Counted from the first letter of the stretch, positions 1 through 6,244 are shown. The stretch: 7,275 bases of DNA from Lachnoclostridium sp. (GCA_003445895.1 DMCD01000057.1:1-7275); one strand, 5' to 3'. Numbers and translations are program-made. Notes: a model not told the origin generated them from the sequence alone.

Positions 1-25
1 AGTGATGTCCCAGATTGGAGGATAA
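1..25 (+). CDS. possible C-terminal end of an upstream gene (partial)
   Basis: Reading from base 2, the last seven codons would be V-M-S-Q-I-G-G followed by a TAA stop at 23-25, three bases before the next start codon. The GGAGG ribosome binding site of the next gene (17-21) would lie inside these codons, a common arrangement in tightly packed operons. Another molybdenum-cofactor gene would be a natural neighbour, but seven residues are too few to identify a family. The fragment could also simply be non-coding leader. Confidence 0.25.
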
Positions 26-28
26 GCC

Positions 29-517
29 ATGAGAGTTGCCATTATTACATCCAGTGATTCCGGGTACGCCGGAGAACGGGAGGATAAGAGCGGCCCGGTG
101 ATTGCCGGGATGGTGACCGCGGCCGGATATACGGTGGTGTCCCAGGAGATCCTGCCGGATGATTATGAGATGTTAACAAAACGCATGGCGGAAATCTGCG
201 ATAGTCACGGGGCAGAACTGATTCTGACCACCGGAGGCACCGGCTTTTCGGTGCGGGATATCATGCCGGAGGCGACGGCGGCAGTCTGCGAGCGGATGGT
301 GCCGGGAATTCCCGAGGCGATGCGGGCCTACAGCATGCAGTTTACGCCGAGAGCCATGCTCTCAAGAGCAGCCAGCGGCATCCGGAAGCGCACCCTTATC
401 GTGAATATGCCGGGAAGTCCCAAGGCAGTGCGGGAGAGCCTGGAATTCATCCTTCCCTCTCTGGGACACGGTCTGGAGATTCTGACCGGGGAAGCGACAA
501 ACTGCGCGAGAACCTGA
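29..517 (+). CDS. mogA: MogA/MoaB-family molybdopterin adenylyltransferase
   Basis: A 162-residue cytoplasmic enzyme of the MoaB/Mog family. Family members adenylylate molybdopterin with ATP to prepare it for molybdate insertion during molybdenum-cofactor synthesis. The family motifs are clear: the N-terminal strand and S-D-S-G-Y-A-G-E-R-E-D-K-S-G-P (residues 9-23), the nucleotide/pterin loop T-T-G-G-T-G-F-S-V-R-D (67-77) followed by P-E-A-T (80-83), and N-M-P-G-S-P-K-A-V-R-E (126-136). Length is normal for a stand-alone MoaB/Mog domain. Start choice: ATG at 29 has GGAGG at 17-21 with a 7-base spacer. It may be the last gene of a cofactor operon, since a possible upstream frame stops at 23-25 and a new promoter candidate follows the gene. 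No convincing terminator was seen behind it. Sequence alone does not separate the MogA and MoaB names, so the symbol is a family-level choice. Confidence 0.92.
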   Translation: MRVAIITSSDSGYAGEREDKSGPVIAGMVTAAGYTVVSQEILPDDYEMLTKRMAEICDSHGAELILTTGGTGFSVRDIMPEATAAVCERMVPGIPEAMRAYSMQFTPRAMLSRAASGIRKRTLIVNMPGSPKAVRESLEFILPSLGHGLEILTGEATNCART

Positions 518-552
518 TTGGCAATCGGATTTGCAGGTATCGTCAGTCTGCC

Positions 553-581
553 TTTACGAAAAGGCCGGGGAATGTTATACT
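553..581 (+). promoter_or_regulatory. candidate promoter for tetR (and probably the uvrA-like gene)
   Basis: A -35-like TTTACG at 553-558 (4 of 6 consensus) is separated by 17 bases from TATACT at 576-581 (5 of 6). The -10 is preceded by TG one base upstream (573-574), an extended -10 arrangement. Transcription would begin near 588 and give a leader of about 77 bases before the tetR ATG. A second, weaker -10-like TAAAAT lies at 619-624, and a start from it would fall on the palindrome at 629-648. The assignment rests on sequence inspection only. Confidence 0.5.
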
Positions 582-605
582 TATTCAGTATGCTGCATTA
601 CCCGA

Positions 606-639
606 GGGGATGCCTGCATAAAATATAAGGCATATCCCC
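606..639 (+). other. leader hairpin upstream of tetR
   Basis: GGGGATGCCT (606-615) pairs with AGGCAT (628-633) and CCCC (636-639), leaving a two-base AT bulge on the 3' side and a 12-base loop rich in A and T. There is no T-run after it, so it does not look like an intrinsic terminator. Its right arm shares bases 629-637 with the palindrome at 629-648, so as RNA the two folds exclude each other. It may be a leader switch, or just a third copy of the operator half-site. Confidence 0.4.
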
Positions 640-648
640 GGATATGCC
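629..648. promoter_or_regulatory. 20-bp palindrome, candidate TetR operator
   Basis: GGCATATCC (629-637) and GGATATGCC (640-648) are perfect 9-bp inverted repeats around a CC centre, 16 bases before the tetR start codon. TetR-family dimers commonly bind near-perfect palindromes of this size next to their own gene, so autoregulation is the simplest reading. A related half-site, GGGGATGCC, lies at 606-614. The site is downstream of the best promoter candidate, so repression could act as a roadblock, or the weaker -10 at 619-624 may be the one controlled. Confidence 0.5.
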
Positions 649-664
649 GGGAAGTTGGTAGGGA

Positions 665-1270
665 ATGCCGAGAAGAAATAACACAAAAGCAAAGATTGCA
701 AAGGTAGCCTGGAGACTATTCCATGAAAAGGGCTACGATGCAACCACCATTGATGACATCATTGAACAGTCCGGAACCTCCAAAGGAAGCTTCTACCATT
801 ATTACAGCGGCAAGGATGCCCTGCTGGCAACCCTTCCGGAGATCTTCGATGCGAAGTACGAAGAGGCCATCGGAACGCTGGACCCGGAGATGAACAGCTA
901 CGACAAGCTGCTGGAGCTCTGCTATATTGTTCATGATATGATCAATGAGGAGATCCCCATCGGGCTTCTGGCGTCCCTGTATTCCTCCCAGGTTGTCACC
1001 AAGGGGGACAAGCATCTTCTGGACCGCAACCGGTTCTATTACCGCATGGTGACGGAGCTGGTGGATGAAGGGCAGAGAAGAGGGCAGATCATCAGCACGA
1101 TGCCCTACTACGAGATCGCCAGGATCTATTCCATGTGCGAGCGGGCCATCATCTACGATTACTGCATCAGCGACGGAAACTACAACCTGGGCGACTACAC
1201 CAGGAAGGTGATGCCGATGCTGTTCGGCGCCGTAAGAGCGCAGGCGGCACAGGAGAACGGAGAATCATAA
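665..1270 (+). CDS. TetR/AcrR-family transcriptional regulator
   Basis: A 201-residue DNA-binding repressor of the usual TetR length. The N-terminal domain (about residues 8-54) carries the family helix-turn-helix. A-T-T-I-D-D-I-I-E-Q-S-G-T-S-K (26-40) leads into G-S-F-Y-H-Y-Y (41-47) and K-D-A-L (50-53). The C-terminal domain (about 55-190) is a helical ligand-binding and dimerisation region of no recognised ligand type; Y-D-Y-C-I-S-D-G-N-Y (164-173) resembles many clostridial TetR proteins. Start choice: ATG at 665 follows a GGGAAG stretch at 649-654, while the in-frame ATG at 644 is cut off by a TAG five codons later. It sits 72 bases upstream of a same-strand UvrA paralogue and just behind a palindrome, so it probably controls both itself and that gene. 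The inducer cannot be inferred, though a DNA-damaging drug would fit the neighbour. Confidence 0.95.
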   Translation: MPRRNNTKAKIAKVAWRLFHEKGYDATTIDDIIEQSGTSKGSFYHYYSGKDALLATLPEIFDAKYEEAIGTLDPEMNSYDKLLELCYIVHDMINEEIPIGLLASLYSSQVVTKGDKHLLDRNRFYYRMVTELVDEGQRRGQIISTMPYYEIARIYSMCERAIIYDYCISDGNYNLGDYTRKVMPMLFGAVRAQAAQENGES

Positions 1271-1279
1271 GATCCGGAT

Positions 1280-1310
1280 GCCGGAGATGAGCGGGATGCT
1301 TTTCTCCGGC
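1280..1310 (+). terminator. hairpin between tetR and uvrA-like gene: weak terminator or attenuator
   Basis: GCCGGAGA (1280-1287) pairs perfectly with TCTCCGGC (1303-1310), and the inner loop can add AGC/GCT pairing (1290-1292 with 1298-1300). The following bases, TTCTTTGCG, are only moderately T-rich, so termination would be partial. No good promoter was seen between the hairpin and the next start. Partial read-through from tetR is therefore the likely way the downstream gene is expressed. Confidence 0.45.
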
Positions 1311-1342
1311 TTCTTTGCGTATAAAAAAGGAGCGTTTTCATC

Positions 1343-3610
1343 ATGGCGGAAGATTACGGCTATATCAATATCGTCAACGCGACGGAGAATAACCTGAAGA
1401 ATGTATCCCTGCGGATCCCGAAGAAGAAGATCACGGTATTTACCGGGGTTTCCGGCTCCGGAAAGTCTTCGCTGTGCCTGGATACGGTGGCGGCGGAATC
1501 GAGGAGAGAGCTGAACGCCACATTTCCCAGCTTCATCCAGCAGTTTCTGCCGAAGTACGGGAGACCTCATGTGGAGCGGGTGGAGAATCTGCCGGTCACC
1601 ATCGTGATCGACCAGAAGAAGCCCTCCGGCAACACCCGGTCCACGGTGGGAACCTACACCGACATCTACGCCCTGTTAAGACTCCTGTTTTCCCGGGTGG
1701 GCCATCCCTTTGTCGGCTATTCCGATTCCTTTTCCTTCAATCACCCTGCCGGGAAATGCGAACGCTGCGACGGTCTGGGCGTGGTGACGGACCTGGATAT
1801 TCACAAGCTGGTGGATTTCGACAAGTGCTTAAACGACGAGGACGTGATCCATTATCCCACCTTTACCACGGGGGCCTGGCGATGGAAGCGGTACGCCTAC
1901 AGCGGCCTCTTTGACCTCAACAAAAAGATCAGGGACTACTCCGAGGAGGAACTGCAGATGTTCCTCTACTCGCCCCAGATACGACTGAAGAATCCGCCGT
2001 CCAACTGGCCGAAATCCGCAAAGTTCGAGGGCATTTACCCGCGGATGTACCGTTCCATCATCGGTACAAAGGAGGGGGAGAAGTTCAAGAATTACCTGGA
2101 TAAGATGGTCAGCACCTTCACCTGTCCGGAATGCGGCGGGTCCCGGCTGAATGAAAAGATTCGCAGCTGCCGGATTAACGGGAAGAATATCGCCGAGGTC
2201 TGCGACATGCCGATTCCGGATGCCGCCGAGTTCGTGCGGGGAATTGAGGATCCGCTGGCGGTGGATATGAAGCGGGAGCTCTTAAAGAAGCTGAACTCCC
2301 TGATTGAGATTGGCCTTGGGTATCTGTGCCTTTCGAGAGGAACGGACACCCTGTCCGGCGGCGAGGCCCAGAGAATCAAGATTTCCCGCTACATCAATTC
2401 TCCGCTCACGGACATGATGTATGTGCTGGATGAGCCCAGCGTGGGCCTCCATTCCCGGGATATTCAGAATCTGAAGAATTCGCTGATCAAGCTGAAGGAA
2501 CACGGCAATACGGTGCTGATCGTGGAACATCACCGGGAGGTTATTTCCATTGCGGATCATATCGTGGATATGGGACCGGCGGCGGGAATGAACGGCGGAC
2601 AGGTCATGTTTGAGGGAAGCTACAAGGACCTGATGATGTCCAATACGCTGACGGGACGGATGCTCCGGGCGAGAACCCCCATGAAGATGAAGCACCGGAC
2701 GCCCACCGGGTGGTACCGGATAGAGCACGCGAAGCTGCACAACCTGCAGGATGTCTCGGTGGATTTGCCGATGGGCTGCCTGACCGTGATCGCCGGCGTG
2801 GCAGGATCCGGCAAGAGCTCTCTCAGTGAGGATTTCATGGAGCATTATCCGGGACGGACCATCTCCATCCGGCAGAAGAATATCGGCATCAACCTCCGGT
2901 CCACGCCGGCCACCTATCTGGACATTGCGGATCCGATCCGGAACCTTTTTGCGAAGGCAAACCATGTGCCGGCGGCCCAGTTCAGCTTCAACTCCAAGGG
3001 CGGCTGCCCGGTCTGCGGCGGCAAGGGCATCATCGTGTCGGAGATGGCATATATGGATGCCATTGAGACCGTCTGCGAGGCCTGCCACGGAAGCCGGTAC
3101 AATGACGAGACGCTGACTTACCGCTATCGGGGAAAGAACATCGCCGAGGTTATGGGAATGACCGTCAACCAGGCCTGCGAGTTCTTTAAAGACGAGCCCT
3201 TTGCCGGCCGTCTCCTGACGCTTAGGGAGGTGGGCCTGGGATATCTTCATCTGGAGCAGTCCATGACAACCCTCTCGGGCGGCGAGCTGCAGCGGGTGAA
3301 GCTGGCGGACAGCCTGGACGAGAGAGGGCAGGTGTTTGTCATCGACGAGCCGACGGACGGCCTCCATCTGGACGACATCCGGAAGCTGATGGGCGTGTTC
3401 AACCGAATGACCGACAACGGCAATACGCTGATCATTATTGAACACAGTCTGGATGTGATGAAAGAGGCGGATTACATCGTGGAGATGGGACCGGGCGGCG
3501 GTATCCACGGCGGGCAGCTCCTCTTTGCCGGTACGCCGGAGGAGATGCTCCGGTCGGAGCGGAGCGTGACCGCGCCCTATCTTCGGGATTCCCTGGTGGA
3601 GCGGGGATAA
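1343..3610 (+). CDS. uvrA: class II UvrA-like ABC ATPase lacking the UvrB-binding domain
   Basis: A 755-residue UvrA-family protein with two ABC ATPase halves, expected to bind damaged or drug-bound DNA in the cytoplasm. Half 1 has Walker A G-V-S-G-S-G-K-S-S-L (35-44), signature L-S-G-G-E-A-Q-R (337-344), Walker B V-L-D-E-P (361-365) and H-loop H396. Half 2 has Walker A around K491, signature L-S-G-G-E-L-Q-R (644-651), Walker B V-I-D-E-P (666-670) and H701. A C-x2-C-x19-C-x2-C zinc module is present at C555, C558, C578 and C581. Repair UvrA is about 940 residues. Here the text jumps from L-L-F-S-R-V-G (114-120) almost directly to S-F-N-H-P-A-G (131-137) and C139/C142, so the UvrB-binding insert and the first cysteine pair of the N-terminal zinc site are absent. 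This is the pattern of class II paralogues such as Deinococcus UvrA2. AAGGAG at 1327-1332 supports the start. The link to drug tolerance is inferred from family and the TetR neighbour; it is unlikely to be the cell's main UvrABC subunit. Confidence 0.93.
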   Translation: MAEDYGYINIVNATENNLKNVSLRIPKKKITVFTGVSGSGKSSLCLDTVAAESRRELNATFPSFIQQFLPKYGRPHVERVENLPVTIVIDQKKPSGNTRSTVGTYTDIYALLRLLFSRVGHPFVGYSDSFSFNHPAGKCERCDGLGVVTDLDIHKLVDFDKCLNDEDVIHYPTFTTGAWRWKRYAYSGLFDLNKKIRDYSEEELQMFLYSPQIRLKNPPSNWPKSAKFEGIYPRMYRSIIGTKEGEKFKNYLDKMVSTFTCPECGGSRLNEKIRSCRINGKNIAEVCDMPIPDAAEFVRGIEDPLAVDMKRELLKKLNSLIEIGLGYLCLSRGTDTLSGGEAQRIKISRYINSPLTDMMYVLDEPSVGLHSRDIQNLKNSLIKLKEHGNTVLIVEHHREVISIADHIVDMGPAAGMNGGQVMFEGSYKDLMMSNTLTGRMLRARTPMKMKHRTPTGWYRIEHAKLHNLQDVSVDLPMGCLTVIAGVAGSGKSSLSEDFMEHYPGRTISIRQKNIGINLRSTPATYLDIADPIRNLFAKANHVPAAQFSFNSKGGCPVCGGKGIIVSEMAYMDAIETVCEACHGSRYNDETLTYRYRGKNIAEVMGMTVNQACEFFKDEPFAGRLLTLREVGLGYLHLEQSMTTLSGGELQRVKLADSLDERGQVFVIDEPTDGLHLDDIRKLMGVFNRMTDNGNTLIIIEHSLDVMKEADYIVEMGPGGGIHGGQLLFAGTPEEMLRSERSVTAPYLRDSLVERG

Positions 3611-3650
3611 CCGGATTCATTACGAAAGTATAACGAATTGCCGGCTCCAC

Positions 3651-3678
3651 TTGACAGGGGCGTCCTCCGTGCTATAAT
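3651..3678 (+). promoter_or_regulatory. near-consensus promoter for the BCCT transporter
   Basis: Perfect TTGACA at 3651-3656 and perfect TATAAT at 3673-3678, with a 16-base spacer. Transcription would start near 3685, giving a leader of about 50 bases before the ATG at 3735. This makes the transporter independent of the tetR-uvrA unit. A promoter this strong often needs a repressor to hold it down. Confidence 0.85.
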
Positions 3679-3679
3679 G

Positions 3680-3715
3680 TGTTCAAAGATTAAGAAAATC
3701 AGAGAAAAATGAACA
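3680..3715. repeat. TGTTCA/TGAACA inverted repeat at the BCCT transcription start
   Basis: TGTTCA at 3680-3685 and its exact reverse complement TGAACA at 3710-3715 lie 30 bases apart, about three helical turns, with an A-rich spacer. The left copy covers the predicted transcription start. This could be a pair of operator half-sites, but 6-bp arms this far apart can occur by chance. Confidence 0.3.
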
Positions 3716-3734
3716 TAAAGCAGGGAGGAACCCC

Positions 3735-5255
3735 ATGAAAGATAATACAGAACGCAGGTCCGGATATAGGATGGACTATTTTACAATGCTTGTCCCGTTT
3801 GGCGCAATCCTGCTCATGTGCGTGTCATTTCTGGCCGCGCCGGAGCAGTCGAAGCATGTGCTGGACGGGATTCGCTTTGTCCTGGGAGACACCTTCGGCT
3901 CCTGGTATCTTCTGGTGGGCTTCGGCGGCTTCCTGCTGTCCCTGTATATGGCCTTCTCGAAGGTGGGAGAGGTAAAGCTGGGCGCGCCGGGAGAGAAACC
4001 CCAGTATTCGAACTTCGCCTGGGGCTCCATGATGTTTACCTCCGGTCTGGCGGCGGATATCCTGTTCTACTCCCTGTGTGAGTGGGTGCTTTACGCCCAG
4101 GATCCCCACCTGGCGGAGATGGGCAGCATCCAGGAGTGGTCCGGAACCTACGCCCTGTTCCACTGGGGACCGATTCCCTGGTGCTTCTATCTGGTGCTGG
4201 CGGTCGCCTTCGGCTATATGCTGCACGTCCGGGGCGTTACCAAGCAGAAGTACTCCGAGGCAGTGCGGCCCCTTCTGGGCAATGCCACCGACGGCTGGGC
4301 CGGAAGACTTATTGACCTTGTGGCGGTATTTGCCCTGCTGGCAGGCACGGCAACCACCTTCAGCCTGGCGACGCCGCTTCTGGCGCAGATCACCGCGGAT
4401 CTGCTGCATGTACAGAACAGCCGCTTTATCACCATCGCCATCCTGGTTCTGACCTGTGTGGTCTACACCGTCTCGGTGGTGCGCGGCATGCACGGAATTC
4501 TGCACCTGGCGTCCATGTGCGTCTACCTGTTCCTGGGACTTCTGGCCTACGTGCTGATCTTCGGCGGAGAAACCGTCTATATCATCGAGACCGGTATTTC
4601 CTCCATCGGCCATCTGGCGCAGAACTTTATTGAATTATCCACCTTCACCGATCCGCTCCGGGAAACCTCCTTCCCGCAAAACTGGACCATGTTTTACTGG
4701 GCCTACTGGATGGTGTGGTGCGTGGCATCGCCCTTCTTTATCGGAAGCATTTCCCGGGGCAGAACCGTAAAACAGACGATCCTGGGAGGATACATCTGCG
4801 GACTGGGCGGAACCTTTACAAGTTTTATTATTCTGGGAAATTACAGCCTGGGACTCCAGGTGTTCGGAAAACTGGATGTTATGGGTATCTATGAGAAGTC
4901 GGGGGATCTCTACGCGACCATCTCGGAAATCCTCGCGACACTGCCGCTTGCGCCGATGGTTCTGGTGCTTCTGGCCATCACCATGATCGCCTTCTATGCC
5001 ACCAGCTTTGATGCCATCGCCATGGTGGCGGCCTCCTATTCCTACCGGGAACTGCCTTCGGGACAGGAACCCCATGTGGGCATGCGGGTATTCTGGTCCA
5101 TCGGCCTGATTCTGCTGCCCATCGCTCTGGTATTCAGCGAGAGCAGCATGGCGAATCTGCAGACGGTTTCCATTATCGCCGCATTCCCGGTATCCTTTAT
5201 CATTATTCTGATCGTGGCCGCATTCTTTAAAGACGTTCGGCAAAAGGAGCGTTGA
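3735..5255 (+). CDS. BCCT-family (betaine/carnitine/choline-type) transporter
   Basis: A 506-residue integral membrane transporter with about 12 hydrophobic segments (roughly 14-36, 56-76, 93-117, 141-163, 191-217, 229-249, 258-277, 316-338, 348-370, 399-431, 450-469, 476-497). Family landmarks are A-L-F-H-W-G-P-I-P-W (140-149) and the signature W-T-M-F-Y-W-A-Y-W-M-V-W (317-328) leading to I-S-R-G-R-T (339-344). BCCT proteins move quaternary amines such as betaine, choline or carnitine. The glycine-rich segment that is G-M-G-I-G in sodium-coupled BetP reads S-G-L-A-A-D (103-108) and is followed by C-E-W (115-117). An E-W there resembles CaiT, a substrate/product exchanger, more than BetP's A-E-P. 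GGGAGG at 3723-3728 with a 6-base spacer supports the start. The gene overlaps the convergent activase gene by 29 bp. Substrate and sodium dependence cannot be settled from sequence. Confidence 0.94.
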   Translation: MKDNTERRSGYRMDYFTMLVPFGAILLMCVSFLAAPEQSKHVLDGIRFVLGDTFGSWYLLVGFGGFLLSLYMAFSKVGEVKLGAPGEKPQYSNFAWGSMMFTSGLAADILFYSLCEWVLYAQDPHLAEMGSIQEWSGTYALFHWGPIPWCFYLVLAVAFGYMLHVRGVTKQKYSEAVRPLLGNATDGWAGRLIDLVAVFALLAGTATTFSLATPLLAQITADLLHVQNSRFITIAILVLTCVVYTVSVVRGMHGILHLASMCVYLFLGLLAYVLIFGGETVYIIETGISSIGHLAQNFIELSTFTDPLRETSFPQNWTMFYWAYWMVWCVASPFFIGSISRGRTVKQTILGGYICGLGGTFTSFIILGNYSLGLQVFGKLDVMGIYEKSGDLYATISEILATLPLAPMVLVLLAITMIAFYATSFDAIAMVAASYSYRELPSGQEPHVGMRVFWSIGLILLPIALVFSESSMANLQTVSIIAAFPVSFIIILIVAAFFKDVRQKER

Positions 5256-6156
5256 CCTGCGGCATGCGGACGGCGATGCCGAACCGGGTCAGCTTGTCCG
5301 CGTAGCGAAGAAGCGTATTTTCGGAGACGGACTCCGCCGGATAATCCGGGTTGTGGTACAGCGTAAAGTAATCCCCGAATTTTTCCAGACTCACGGTGTC
5401 GAAATCGCAGAGGAAAACCTGCTGCACACCGTGGTCCTTCAGCAGCGTGCCAAAGGACATGGCGTCAAAGACGGAATCATTGATGCCGGGGATCACCGAG
5501 ATCCGCACTGCGGTGTCGACGCCCGAGGCGACGGCGGTATCCAGATTTGCCAGAATGGTTACATTGGATACGCCGGTGTAGCGCACGTGCTTGGCGTCAT
5601 TGTAGTGCTTCAGGTCAAGCATGACGTGATCGGAGTACCGGAGAACCCGGTCGAAATCCAGCTGCCGGAGAAAACCGGTGGTTTCAAAAAAGGTGCGGAT
5701 TCCCTTCTCCCTGCAGGTTTTGAAAAGGTCGGAGGCAAAAGCGGCCTGTTCGTGGGTGCTGACGCCGGAGAGGAAGATGCCGCCGCCCTTCTGGTAGAGG
5801 TGGGCTTCGGCGAGAATCCTGCTGCGGGCTTCCGCAAAGGTGAACAGCTTATCCCGGAAGTGAAGCATCCGGGAGGGGCAGCTGTTCTCGCAGGTCCGGC
5901 AGAGACTGCAGGTGTCCGGATGATAGGTGAGAACATGGTCCTTAAAGACCAGACTTCCGGTGGGGCAGTTTCTTTCACAGAGATGGCAGTAGAGACAGTC
6001 TCTGCTGTCCCATTCAATCTCGGAGGGATGGGAATCGGGCATCGGATGGCTGCACCAGATGCAGCGCAGGGGACAGCCGTTGAAAAACACGACGGTGTAA
6101 AGGCCCGCTCCGTCCGGCAGGTAATCTTTTTGGATGCGGAAGATATCTGCTTTCAT
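5227..6156 (-). CDS. glycyl radical enzyme activase (radical SAM) with altered SAM-site motifs
   Basis: A 309-residue cytoplasmic radical SAM protein of the GRE-activating family. These enzymes install the glycyl radical on a partner such as pyruvate formate-lyase or choline TMA-lyase using SAM and a [4Fe-4S] cluster. The cluster motif is C28-x3-C32-x2-C35, followed by two ferredoxin-like sets, C54-C57-C60-C64 and C83-C86-C89-C93, as in the CutD-type subgroup. The barrel continues with M-L-D-L-K (179-183), Y-T-G-V-S-N (193-198) and V-I-P-G-I-N-D (221-227). Two usual motifs differ: D-G-P-G-x-R-T is D-G-A-G-L-Y-T (15-21), and the S-G-G-E-P stretch is S-G-V-S-T (130-134). The frame runs unbroken through both, so these are substitutions. 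The start has AGAGG at 6162-6166 with a 5-base spacer. No partner glycyl radical enzyme is in the window; the neighbouring BCCT transporter hints at a quaternary amine substrate. Confidence 0.9.
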   Translation of the reverse strand: MKADIFRIQKDYLPDGAGLYTVVFFNGCPLRCIWCSHPMPDSHPSEIEWDSRDCLYCHLCERNCPTGSLVFKDHVLTYHPDTCSLCRTCENSCPSRMLHFRDKLFTFAEARSRILAEAHLYQKGGGIFLSGVSTHEQAAFASDLFKTCREKGIRTFFETTGFLRQLDFDRVLRYSDHVMLDLKHYNDAKHVRYTGVSNVTILANLDTAVASGVDTAVRISVIPGINDSVFDAMSFGTLLKDHGVQQVFLCDFDTVSLEKFGDYFTLYHNPDYPAESVSENTLLRYADKLTRFGIAVRMPQVNAPFAERL

Positions 6157-6215
6157 GAAAACCTCTAAAGCGTATTTTTGCGGTGACAGGGGATACGTTC
6201 ATTCTAATGGGTCTG

Positions 6216-6244
6216 ATCTTATATGAGGCCAAAAGCGATGTCAA
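6216..6244 (-). promoter_or_regulatory. promoter for the GRE activase
   Basis: On the minus strand, a perfect TTGACA (6239-6244) is followed after 17 bases by TAAGAT (6216-6221, 4 of 6), or after 15 bases by TATAAG (6218-6223, 5 of 6). Transcription would begin near 6209, giving a leader of about 50 bases. A-tracts upstream of the -35 could strengthen it. Confidence 0.6.

Noticed and set aside
551..564. CCTTT/AAAGG mini-hairpin as terminator of mogA
   Set aside because: The stem is only 5 bp and A/T-rich, lacks a following T-run, and overlaps the better-supported -35 element at 553-558.
2282..3508. 408-codon open frame on the minus strand
   Set aside because: It lies entirely antisense to the second half of the UvrA-like gene, whose ATPase motifs are unmistakable. 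Its translation is rich in His, Arg and Gln with no recognisable domain, typical of a shadow frame in GC-rich coding DNA.
3611..3644. Imperfect dyad after the uvrA-like gene (CCGGATTC...GAATTGCCGG) as terminator
   Set aside because: It contains a mismatch and extra bases and is followed by no T-run, so it is not a convincing intrinsic terminator. It could be an operator, but nothing else supports that.
3825..4613. 262-codon minus-strand frame
   Set aside because: Antisense to the BCCT transporter, with low-complexity Gln/His/Arg/Gly content and no membrane or enzyme motif.
5256..5280. CGGCAT/ATGCCG hairpin just past the BCCT stop as terminator
   Set aside because: Six-bp stem with a 10-base loop and no T tail, located inside the activase coding sequence.
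5758..5769. Frameshift or sequencing error as the cause of the missing GGE motif in the activase
   Set aside because: The reading frame is continuous, flanking residues align to the family at the same spacing (S-G-x-x-x-x-x-Q), and the next motifs stay in frame, so two substitutions are more likely than an indel.
5353..6168. 271-codon open frame on the plus strand
   Set aside because: Antisense to the GRE activase, which has all radical SAM and ferredoxin cysteines on the other strand. No plausible promoter or ribosome binding site, and no recognised family.
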